From: Thiotrichales bacterium | Lineage (GTDB): Bacteria; Pseudomonadota; Gammaproteobacteria; Francisellales; CACEW01 | Reading direction: 5' to 3' | DNA: 64,000 nt | NCBI GenBank assembly: GCA_947478525.1 | Contig: CANJVU010000009.1 | Span: 1-64,000, forward strand | In this document: in pieces, positions 27,491 to 37,400 of the stretch | Position numbering within the stretch: the stretch's first letter is position 1 | Layout: the number at the start of each line of letters is the position of its first letter | Program-made: the position numbers and the translations under genes | Notes under the pieces: generated by a model | Seen by the model: only the letters and a program-made list of their open reading frames with translations | The model's database searches: none | What the model was told of the DNA's origin: nothing

Positions 27491-28257
27491 AACTTGAACC
27501 CATCGGCATTTTGGCTGCAGTTGCAGAAGAAATTAATGCCATCAAAGCCAGGGTGATTCATCCTGAGGAAATCACCATTGGTAAAGCAACATTTACCAAA
27601 GGCACTCTAAATGGCGTCAAAGTGGTCGTGGCTCTGCTAGAAAACGGCTGGGGAAAAGTCGACGCCAGCGCTACGGTAACGACGTTAATACTGTCCTGTA
27701 ATGTTAAGGCTATCATTTTCAGTGGCTTGGGTGGCGCTATTGATCCGGCATTAACGGTGGGTGATATCGTTATCTCCAATATCGCCTTCCAACATGACTT
27801 TAGTGGTGAACCATTCTTTCCTCAATGCCATATACCCTCCGCAAATACCGTGGAGGCCAAAGCAGATCAAACCCTTATCGCCTGTGCAGAGAAAGCGGCA
27901 CAAACCTTTATCAGCCAATTCGACCAGATTATTGAACGTCGCCATATTGAGCAATTTAAACTGCACCCTAAATACGTGATTGGCACTATTGCCACGGGAG
28001 ATCAATTTATTTCTTGTCCGGAACAAGTGACAGCGATCCGGGCTTTTGACCCTACCACCCAAGCCGTGGATATGGAAAGTGCCGCGATTCTGCATGTTGC
28101 TGAACGTTTTGGCATTCCTGCTGTGGTGCTCAGAACCATGTCAGATAATGCCAATCATGATGCGCATATTGATTTTCCGGCATTTAATCAGCATATTGCA
28201 GGTATTTATTCAGCAGAGCTGGTCACGAACCTGCTCAGTGTATTAAAAGGAGCTTAA
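27487..28257 (+). CDS. 5'-methylthioadenosine/S-adenosylhomocysteine nucleosidase-like protein
   Basis: Nucleoside phosphorylase/MTAN fold, 256 aa: GILAAVAEEINAI at the N-terminus, FSGLGGAIDPALTVGDIVIS, the substrate-binding VDMESAA, and RTMSDNAN with the catalytic Asp. It would split MTA or SAH, the by-product of methyl transfer, into adenine and a thioribosyl moiety. The gene overlaps its neighbour upstream and precedes the SGNH gene by two bases. SAH removal could support the methyltransferase of the nearby biosynthetic cluster (inference). Confidence 0.88.
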   Translation: MKLEPIGILAAVAEEINAIKARVIHPEEITIGKATFTKGTLNGVKVVVALLENGWGKVDASATVTTLILSCNVKAIIFSGLGGAIDPALTVGDIVISNIAFQHDFSGEPFFPQCHIPSANTVEAKADQTLIACAEKAAQTFISQFDQIIERRHIEQFKLHPKYVIGTIATGDQFISCPEQVTAIRAFDPTTQAVDMESAAILHVAERFGIPAVVLRTMSDNANHDAHIDFPAFNQHIAGIYSAELVTNLLSVLKGA

Positions 28258-28259
28258 CC

Positions 28260-28889
28260 ATGAAAACCATCCTCTGCTTCGGTGATTCAATCACCTGGGG
28301 TTACCACCCAAAAACGGCTGAACGGCATCCTTTCCAAGATCGCTGGACAGGTGTATTAAAAGAAACACTGGGCAATGAATATGACATCATCGAAGCGGGT
28401 GTTAATGGTCGCACCACTGCATTTGATGACCCCGTACAACCAAACCGTAATGGCAGCCTGGCATTGCCGATTGAATTGCTCACTCATGCCCCCATCGATC
28501 TCGTGATCATTATGCTCGGCGTCAATGATGTCAAAATATACAACCATGGCTGTGCCAGACAGGCCTCTGCTGGTTGCAGTTTATTGATTCGCCAAGTCAG
28601 ATCAAGTATGGCAGGCCCTGGTGGCGGCACACCAAAAATTTTATTAATGTCACCACCACCCCTTAATAATCCCAAAGGGTATCTGGATACTCTTTTTCCA
28701 GCCAAATCGATTGCTGCAAGTCGCGAGTTGGCTCAACATTACCGCACCTTAGCGGAATATTTGCACGTAGATTTCCTCGATGTGGCGCCACTGGTCACCG
28801 TTAGCCCAGAGGATGGCTGTCACTTGGAGGCGAGTGAAAATCACAAGTTAGGCAAGGCAGTGGCCAAAGAAGTAACGCGGATTATTTAA
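28260..28889 (+). CDS. SGNH/GDSL hydrolase
   Basis: A 209-aa cytoplasmic esterase-type hydrolase. Block I is CFGDSITWGY (S10), then GVNGRTTAFDD, block III MLGVNDVK, and the terminal DGCHLEASENHKLG supplying Asp and His. It aligns throughout with the N-terminal half of the fusion protein at 15984, so the element carries two paralogues. AAGGAG precedes the start. Substrate unknown; many relatives deacylate arylesters or peracids. Confidence 0.92.
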   Translation: MKTILCFGDSITWGYHPKTAERHPFQDRWTGVLKETLGNEYDIIEAGVNGRTTAFDDPVQPNRNGSLALPIELLTHAPIDLVIIMLGVNDVKIYNHGCARQASAGCSLLIRQVRSSMAGPGGGTPKILLMSPPPLNNPKGYLDTLFPAKSIAASRELAQHYRTLAEYLHVDFLDVAPLVTVSPEDGCHLEASENHKLGKAVAKEVTRII

Positions 28890-28914
28890 TAACAGAATTT
28901 TTAAGGAGATCACT

Positions 28915-29694
28915 ATGCCCTATGCAGTAAGCCGTCGCAAAAATAAGCCCGTAAAAATTTATTATGAAGACATTGGAGATTCTGGTCTGCCGGTTCTGGT
29001 GATGCAACATGGTGATGGCAATGAATCACAAAACTGGAAAAGCCTTGGCTACGTTGAGTTATTACAAAAACACTGTCGGTTGATCTTGATTGATTATCTA
29101 GGCTATGGCAGAAGTGAAAAAAGTTATGACCCAAATGATTATGCCATGCCACTATTAGCAGCGGATACCATTGCGGTACTGCAACAGTTAAAAATCTCCA
29201 CCCCCGTTTTCTTTTTTGGTGGCTCCATGGGGGGACGTGTTGGCTATGAGCTGGCAACCACTCCAGAGTACGCAAGCCATTTTAAGGCATTTATCATTAA
29301 TGGAATGGGCTCTTCCACTTTAGATATTGTGGTTGAATTCAGTAAATGGACTCAGTCAGGTGGCATGCCCTATGTCGTAGAGCAAATGGAAAATTTCATG
29401 ACCGAACCTTTCCCAATCGAAGTGAAAGAAACTTTCTTACGCAATGACCCCAAAGCGTATGATGCCGCAAATCGAAACCCATGGCCAAGCATTACAGACC
29501 GCCTAGCTGACATTGATAAGCCCGTATTGTTAATTTGTGGGGAAAAGGCTGATGAACTTAAGGATATGAAAGCCTCAGCAGCACTTATTCGAAACGCTAA
29601 ACTCAAAATTTTACTTGGTTTAGACCATGCACAAGCCTACTGGTATGGACCTCGGGTCGCACCATTAATAAAGGCGTTTGTAGAAAATACATAG
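28915..29694 (+). CDS. alpha/beta hydrolase
   Basis: A 259-aa hydrolase: QHGDGNE oxyanion region, DYLGYGRS, nucleophile elbow GGSMGGR, an acid after the ICGEKADE strand, and His in LGLDHAQAYW. Unlike the two paralogous hydrolases at 26636 and 41441, the catalytic triad looks complete. AAGGAG lies seven bases before the ATG. It closes the plus-strand operon and converges with the acetyltransferase genes. Confidence 0.9.
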   Translation: MPYAVSRRKNKPVKIYYEDIGDSGLPVLVMQHGDGNESQNWKSLGYVELLQKHCRLILIDYLGYGRSEKSYDPNDYAMPLLAADTIAVLQQLKISTPVFFFGGSMGGRVGYELATTPEYASHFKAFIINGMGSSTLDIVVEFSKWTQSGGMPYVVEQMENFMTEPFPIEVKETFLRNDPKAYDAANRNPWPSITDRLADIDKPVLLICGEKADELKDMKASAALIRNAKLKILLGLDHAQAYWYGPRVAPLIKAFVENT

Positions 29695-29697
29695 CCA

Positions 29698-30201
29698 CTA
29701 ACTCAAATGGTATTCAAATAACAGCGCCTTGCCATTGGGCGTGGTAATGTCTCCCTCGTTTTGAAAGCCCACTTTTTCATAACAACGCTGCGCCTGGAGA
29801 TTATCAGGCGCAACGTCCATGATGATCTTATTAACTCCGAGTTTATTTCGGCAATATTGCTCAATAAATTGCTTCAAAATCAGAGTGCCGTAACCCTTAT
29901 TGTGCAAGTGCTCTTCACCTATCAGCATATCCAACCCAATTGTTTTGGTGTCAGCATCTGGCCACCAACCTTTGCCTACCCTACTCGCATAGTAAATCTG
30001 CACAAACCCAATGGGCTCATGGTTCAGATAAACCATATACGGAAATACGTAATCTGAGGTGAGATAGCGCTCATATTTTTCCTGGTGTGCCTCCATACTG
30101 GCAGGCGCACCACCCCATCGTTCAGCAATCAGGGGTTTACACAACCATTGATACAAAAGATCAATCTCTTTTTTGCTGAGAGGTTGAATTACAATATTCA
30201 T
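29698..30201 (-). CDS. GNAT acetyltransferase, AAC(6')-like
   Basis: A 167-aa N-acetyltransferase of the Acetyltransf_8 group: WLCKPLIAERWGG near the start, MVYLNHEPIGFVQIY, the acetyl-CoA loop region EEHLHNKGYGTLILKQFI, and DVAPDNLQAQRCYEKVGF. This group includes aminoglycoside 6'-acetyltransferases and siderophore-type acylases, so a resistance or tailoring role is possible. It overlaps the upstream GNAT gene by four bases. Confidence 0.85.
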   Translation of the reverse strand: MNIVIQPLSKKEIDLLYQWLCKPLIAERWGGAPASMEAHQEKYERYLTSDYVFPYMVYLNHEPIGFVQIYYASRVGKGWWPDADTKTIGLDMLIGEEHLHNKGYGTLILKQFIEQYCRNKLGVNKIIMDVAPDNLQAQRCYEKVGFQNEGDITTPNGKALLFEYHLS

Positions 30202-30965
30202 TTTTGGCTCCCGAATCCTATTTCCAACACCCGATCCGTTGGATAAAATCCCGCCTTTTCCAGCATTCTTTTTGATGCCGCATTATCAATATCGCAGCCA
30301 CAGGTGGGTATTATATTGCGCTGATAACACTCCGCTTTTAGCCGCGATATAACCGCTGAGCCTAGCCCTTTATTACGAAATGACGCATCTAATTCCGCAC
30401 CAATGTCAGCATACTGCGGCTGATATTGATTATACGATATGCCACCAACTCCAATGACTGCGTTATCCTTCAGCAAAACGAATTTTGACTTAGACGCTAT
30501 ACGCTCAGCCAATGTTTCTGACCTCGAGTCATACAGGACCACACTATTATAATCAGCCATTGTTGCCAATCGAAAAGAATACCCTTCCAGTAAGGGTAAA
30601 TGAGTTCTGACTTCATCGTAAAATAGATACGCGATCGGCTTTACATAACTGCTGTGATCCAGACAAAGTGAAAGAACACGAGGGTTGCGAGTACTGATGA
30701 TCGCTTTGCTGATCCGTTGTTGCGCCAATAAGATCTCTAAAGCCGATTGAGCATGTTTGCCATCCATAACAAAAAATTCCATCAGAGTACTATCCTCGAT
30801 GATGCAATATCCTATCGGACTTTCTTTAACTGAAATCAAATAATGGGTTGCCTGAGTTGCTTTGCGAAGCCAGTATATGTCCAATGCCCCGGTTAGTGTA
30901 CGAACCTGTGCCTGTCGCATGGATAAAAGCACTGGATCCGCGAGGCTGGATAATGTGATTAACAT
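30198..30965 (-). CDS. GNAT acetyltransferase with a degenerate N-terminal domain
   Basis: A 255-aa protein. The C-terminal half (~130-250) is a GNAT fold: FVLLKDNAVIGVGGISYN, ELDASFRNKGLGSAVISRLK, DIDNAASKRMLEKAGFYP. The first ~120 residues look like a second, decayed GNAT-like domain. It is translationally coupled to the AAC(6')-like gene. It is the last feature before the AT-rich biosynthetic cluster. Substrate unknown. Confidence 0.8.
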   Translation of the reverse strand: MLITLSSLADPVLLSMRQAQVRTLTGALDIYWLRKATQATHYLISVKESPIGYCIIEDSTLMEFFVMDGKHAQSALEILLAQQRISKAIISTRNPRVLSLCLDHSSYVKPIAYLFYDEVRTHLPLLEGYSFRLATMADYNSVVLYDSRSETLAERIASKSKFVLLKDNAVIGVGGISYNQYQPQYADIGAELDASFRNKGLGSAVISRLKAECYQRNIIPTCGCDIDNAASKRMLEKAGFYPTDRVLEIGFGSQK

Positions 30966-31000
30966 GGCACATCCATCATCGACAACACACCAAATTTTTT

Positions 31001-31123
31001 CTGCACATAATTAGCCATCGTGAGCCTGAGATAATCTTTGATGTAGTGACATTTGATGATGACATCTTTACTCGCTTGCCAGAAAAATTAGCGAGCATTC
31101 CTTATAACGATGTGCTTGAGTAA
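31001..31123 (+). pseudogene. possible coding remnant in the 30966-31474 spacer
   Basis: The frame reads ...EPEIIFDVVTFDDDIFTRLP then EKLASIPYNDVLE and stop (TAA 31121-31123), a protein-like composition. It has no start codon or ribosome-binding site and an open but non-protein-like upstream part. It may be the tail of a gene lost when neighbouring cargo was inserted; I cannot name the family. The rest of the 0.5-kb spacer shows no convincing sigma-70 promoter; TTGCGT near 31190 with TATTCC 17 bases on is weak. Confidence 0.25.
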
Positions 31124-31474
31124 AAGACACAATAGATAAGTCTCTTTCAAGTACCTTCATTGAGTTTTTACATTTGCTGTAGAGGGTCTTGCGTTCGCGA
31201 GTACTGAGCATTATTCCCTAGCTTCCATTTTAATTACCGATGGTTGGTGTGCTTAGGTATACCACAAAACAAAGCTATCACAAATAAAATTTACCTCAAA
31301 AAGCCAAGCGTGGAGGGAAAGGCTAAGGGAGAGAATCTTGTTGAAAATACTGAGTTAATGTACAATCAACCAACTTTAAGCAAAGTATATCTTACTTTCC
31401 AATATACAAGAGCTTGTTTAGAAGTACGTTTTAAGAAAAATAGAATAACACGGGGTTGTAACAAGAGGTGTTCT

Positions 31475-34400
31475 GTGAAGCTAGATCATTTAGGTTATGC
31501 CTGTACTGATATTGAAGAAGCGCTACAATACTTGCGAATGGAAGGTTGTGTAATTACCGCAATAAGCAACATAACTTCTGGAAATTTAAATGGAACTTTC
31601 TCCTGTTTTGTAGACTTTTCCGATGGAGGAAAGGCTGAACTAGTGTGGGGCACAGACATCACACCCATCAAGCCATACCCCCTTTCTCTTCTTTTTGTTT
31701 GCTATGAAGTTGATAACATACACCACACCACTGTGCAATATCAAAACAAGGGTGCTGTAGAACTCTTACCACCTACGCCTGAAGTTACGCTTAATAATAG
31801 ACTGGTTTCCTTCCTTAGCACACCATCTGGGCTGATTAAGTTAGTCGAAAAACTCGAGCTCTACTCAGACGCTACCCTTGAGGAAATTTCAGAAGATAAG
31901 AGATTAATACCAGCCTCATATAATCAACAATGGTTATGGCTCTTAGATAGCCTTGCTTCTACTTCCTGGTATTACAACATGCCCCTAGCATTAAAAATAT
32001 ATGGCTCTTTCAATATCATGGCCTTCAGAGAAGCCATTGAAACATTGGTAAAAAGACACGACAGTTTAAGAACAGTTTTTCGGAATAAGGACGGCACCAT
32101 ATACAGACTGATCTTGGAGCAATACAATTTACCTTTCTCAGTTGTAAAAGCAAACCAGTGGTCAGAAAAAGAAATTGACACTCAAGTTGCATACGACGCA
32201 AAAACTAAGTTTTTACTGAGTGACAATGAGTTGTTGTTCAAAGTAAGAATTTTACAATTTAAGAAAGACTATCATTTATTGCTCCTTACCATGCATCACA
32301 GCATATTTGATGGATTTTCATATGATATTTTTTTCACTGAGCTAGAGGATCTTTACGAACACTATTGCTATGCGAAACCAAGTAAACTAGAGCCAATCAC
32401 GGAATCCTACTCTGACTATGTGAATTGGCAAAAAAAATTACTCACCAACCCTGAAGTCTCTAGCAAGCATCTATTATTTTGGAAACAACAACTGGAAAAC
32501 GTTCCTTTATTACAATTTCCAACGGATTACACAAGACCACTACAACAAACCTATGAAGGTAAGTTTGCTAAATTCACTCTAGAACAATCTACTGTAGGAG
32601 ACCTTTATAACTTCGCAAAGAAACATAAAACCAGCCCATTTATGATATGCCTTTCGGTGTTTTATGTACTGCTTGCTCGATACTCCAATCAGGTTGATTT
32701 TGCTTTTGGAGTACCGATTGCTGGTAGGTTAAACGCAAAAATGGAAAAGGTAATTGGTTATTTCACCAATATTTTTGCCCTACGCATTAACTCAAAAGAC
32801 TCTGTAACATTTTCTGAGCTTTTAGAACACGTGAAAGAATTATTATTTCAAATCTATGAACATCAAGATATCCCCTTTGGAAAGGTTGTTGAACAATTAA
32901 ATATTAAAAGAGATTTGTCTCGCAACCCTATTTTTCAAATACTATTTGCCTATCAAAATATTGGAGTTAAAAAACTCTCATTACCTCAAACAGAGATTCA
33001 GTCATACCGTGAAGGATATGATGCAGCAAGGTTTGATTTCACATTTGAAATAGAAGACAGAAAAAATTCAATTCAAGGTGGAGTCTACTATAACACCGCT
33101 CTCTTTTCCCAAGAAACTATCGAATATTTAATTGATAGCTTCAAAGAGATTTTGAATGCCTTTATTTTAAACCCCGAGAGCAAATTAGCTCATTTCTCAT
33201 TAACGAATCCAAGCAAGCAATTGGCATTTATCACTCAAACAAATCACTATACCTATGTACCAACCAATAACACTTTCATTAAAAGCCTTTTTGAAAAACA
33301 AGTCTTGTTATACCCTTCACAATTGGCCGTACAATATGAAAATTTTAAAATTAGCTATGACGAGCTAAATCAACGAGCAACCCAACTAGTCAACTTCCTA
33401 TATGCCAAAGGATTTGATAAAGGCACTAGAATCGCAATTGGTACCGGACGTTGCTTAGAGTTAATTATTGGAATCATGGCCTGCTTCAAGGCAGGATTTG
33501 TCTTCATACCACTTGATCCAGAATACCCTGTAGCTAGACTAAAATGGATTACTCAAGATGCCAAAGTTGCAACCATACTAACACATACACAACACGCTTC
33601 TGTATTTAAAGATTTTGATATCCCATCGATCAATCTAGAAAAAGAATGGCAAGAAATTGGGCTTTGCTCTGCCATACCACAAAAAGATTCTACTTTAACC
33701 CCCAACGAAACAGCCTATATTTTCTACACATCCGGCAGCACAGGAACTCCAAAAGGAAGCTTAATCTCTCAATATAACATAGTGAATTTATTGGAATCTG
33801 GCAAAACCCTATTTGATTTTCACCCTCATGACAAAGTTTTACTGTTTCATTCTTATGCTTTTGATGTTGCACTATGGGAAATTTTCAGTGCACTTTGCTT
33901 CGGTGCAAGCTTGGTCATTCCAACTAAAGATAACATCCATTCAATTCAACAGTTTTACGAACTTTTAACAAAAGAGCAAATTACGGTTTTAAATGAAACC
34001 CCATCGGCCTTTGAGCAACTCCTAATCTATGCAAAAACAGTAGCGCAACAAAAATTGCAATTACGCTATGTCATTTTAGCCGGTGAAGCACTAAAACCAA
34101 AAATTCTGGAAGATTGGTTTACCATATACGACTATAAAAAATGTCAAGTTATCAACATGTATGGCATCACTGAAACTACCGTATATTCAACTTACATGCC
34201 AGTTACCCCAGCAATGATAAAAAGTGGGCGCTCAATCATTGGCACAGGAATTCCTGGCGTAACACTTTACATTATGGATCAAAATCAAAATTTATTACCT
34301 CCTCATGTAATAGGAGAAATTTTTGTCTCTGGGCATGGTGTTGGGCAAGGATATTTAAATTCACCCAAATTAACAGAACAAAGATTCATACCCGACCCCT

Positions 34401-37400
34401 TTTCACACGACAACAAATTGATGTATCGAACCGGTGACATTGGAAAATACTTGCCTAACGGAGATATTGAATATCTCGGAAGAATTGATAATCAAATAAA
34501 AATACGGGGATATAGGGTTGAACTTGAAGAAATAGAATTAATTCTCATTAGCCATCCACAGGTAAGTGAGGTAGTTACTCATGTACAACGCGATAGCTCT
34601 AATGAACACAACGCTCAACTTATTGCCTTCGTGATTTCAAAAGACACTACCCCGTCACCTCTACTGAAAGCAGAGTTACAATCTATTCTAGAGTCTAAAG
34701 TACCACATTATATGTGGGCGCAAATTGTTTTTTTGAAACAGTTTCCCTTGATGATAAACGGCAAAATTGATAAAAACCAACTTCCTAAAATACAATACAC
34801 TCCAGAAAATACCGCAGCCAAGAAACCAAATAGCTCATTAGAAATAGAGATTACTCAACTGTGGAAAGAAATTTTAAATATTGAAATTGAAAACATTGAT
34901 ACTAACTTTTTTGATATGGGAGGAAACTCCTTATTTGCAATGCAATTGCATAGCAAGTTGCTTAGCAGATTTTCTTGTGATCTAAAAATAGCGGATTTAT
35001 TTAACTATGCAAGCATCCGAAAATTGGCCGAGTTTATCGACAAAAAATTAATTACTAAACCACCAATCCAACCAATCAGTAACTCTCCAGAAAAACCTCC
35101 TGTTCTTAATTATACTCCACATGCAATAGCCATTATCGGAATGGCAGGAAAGTTTCCTGGCGCCGAGAATATCGAGTCATTCTGGGAAAATTTAAAAAAT
35201 GGTATAGACTCCATCAGCCGATATTCCAAACAAGAACTACTTGAGCTCGGTGTCCCGGAGTCTTTATTAGCGCAAGATAGCTTTGTTGGAGCCTCTGGAA
35301 CTATTCAAAATATCGATCTATTCGATAGTGAGTTTTTCAATTTAACTCCCAAAGAAGCCGAGCTTACGGATCCACAACACAGAATTTTTCTTGAAACCGC
35401 ACATCTTGCATTAGAAAATGCGGGCTATGCTCCAAGCAAATACAATGGTAGCATCGCCGTTTATGCTGGCACTGGAGACAGTGACTATCTATATGGCCTA
35501 CTCGCTTCTCAGAAGTTTAATGGCTTCCAAGCATCTAGTCTCATGTTACGCTTAGCAAATGAAAAAGATTACCTAACCACCAAGGTTGCCTATAAGCTTG
35601 GATTAAATGGTCCTGCTGTAAATATTAATAATGCCTGCTCTACTTCACTCGTCTCTATTATTAAAGCTTGTCAAAGTTTACTTGCTGGGGAAGCAAATAT
35701 AGCTCTCGCTGGGGGAGTTTCGCTTATCCTACCGCGTGATACTGGGTATTTATGTGAACTTGGCTCTATCTTTTCAAAGGATGGTGTATGCAAAGCCTTT
35801 GATCAAAGTAGCTCTGGAACAGTTCCAGCATCAGGCGTAGGTATTGTGGTATTAAAAAAATTAATCGAGGCTATAGAAGATGGCGACACCATTCATGCTG
35901 TTATTACCGGCTATGCCCTTAATAATGACAGCAATAATAAAGTCAGCTTCTCTGCACCAAGTGTACAAGGTCAAGTAGACTGTATTCGCAAGGCTTTATC
36001 TTCAGCAAAAATAAATCCGAAAGAAATTTCCTATATTGAAACTCATGGCACAGGAACCACAATTGGTGATCCCATAGAAATACAGGCATTGACTGAAGTT
36101 TTTAGAGAAAGAACCGATCGAGAAGCTTTTTGTGCCATTGGCTCCGTAAAAAACAATATTGGTCACACGCAATCTGCAGCAGGTGTTGCTGGCCTTATAA
36201 AAACTATAGGTGTTTTAAAAGAAAAACTGGTTCCGCCACATATAAACTATAAAAAACCCAATGTCATGCTTGATTTAGAAAGTAGCCCATTCTTAATTAA
36301 TACTCAGGAGAGAAGGTTAAAAGGAAATATTGTTTCTGCTGCCGTAAGTTCTTTTGGCATAGGAGGAACTAATGCCCATGTTATTTTACAGAGCTACACA
36401 GGTTTAACCACACACGCACCCAGCGAACCATTCAAACTCATTGTATTATCCGCTAAATCACCAGAAGCTCTAAACAACTACAGAATGTTATTAAAAGCGT
36501 TTTTACAACAAAAAACCTCTCTTAACAGTCCAAGCTATTTAGATGATTTTGCTTACACACTACAGGTGGGGAGAGAAGAATTCGCATACCGTCAGGCATG
36601 GATTTGCGAAGATATTTTTGATGCAATTACTCAATTAGATAAACAATCCCTCAAAATTGTTTGCAACCCTGCCCCTCAAGATGAAAATTTTGTCCGCCTG
36701 CATACCGCAGCAGAAAAATGGATATCTGGAGAAGTAGTGGATTGGAAAAAACTACACAAGCATAAGCGAAATAGAATCCCAGTACCGAAATATCCCTTTA
36801 TTCACAAGAGTTATTGGCATGAGTCTTTACGAAAACCGAATTCTGATAGCTCAAGCGAAAAAGTTTCTGTTATTCCCCAACGTGTGGTGATAACAAAGCA
36901 AAAATTATCACCTGAACATTTACAACAAAACTTTTTGCAAATTATGGCTGAAGCTCTTGGATATGATCAAATAAAGCTTTCTGACAATTTTTTCGACCTC
37001 GGTGGAGATTCACTAATAGCAATCAATGTTGCCTCTCGAATAGAAAGCGAATTGGGTCTAAAGATGTCATTTAACGATATCTCTAACACAAAAAATATAG
37101 GCTCTATTATTCAAGGAATTACGCAGGCTAACCATGGCAATAAAGGCGAGATGCTGAAGAAACTAAAAGAGGCAAGTAACCCAAGCCTCCCCTCTATTTT
37201 TATTATACATCCCGGAAATGGAAGCTTGTTTCATTATGAAAATCTAGTAAGTGAAATAGAATATCCAGGTGCAATATGGGGAATAGAAAACTCTATTTTT
37301 GAACGTAGTTACAGACCTTTTAATTCAGTAGAAGACATGGCGACCCACTATATTTCGTTGATAAAAAGAATACAAAAGACAGGCCCCTACTTATTTGCAG

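Noticed and set aside
31244..31474. In-frame 77-codon extension of the megasynthase
   Set aside because: Low-quality sequence with no ribosome-binding site at 31244. AAGAGG before GTG 31475 and the clean start of the VOC domain favour the later start.
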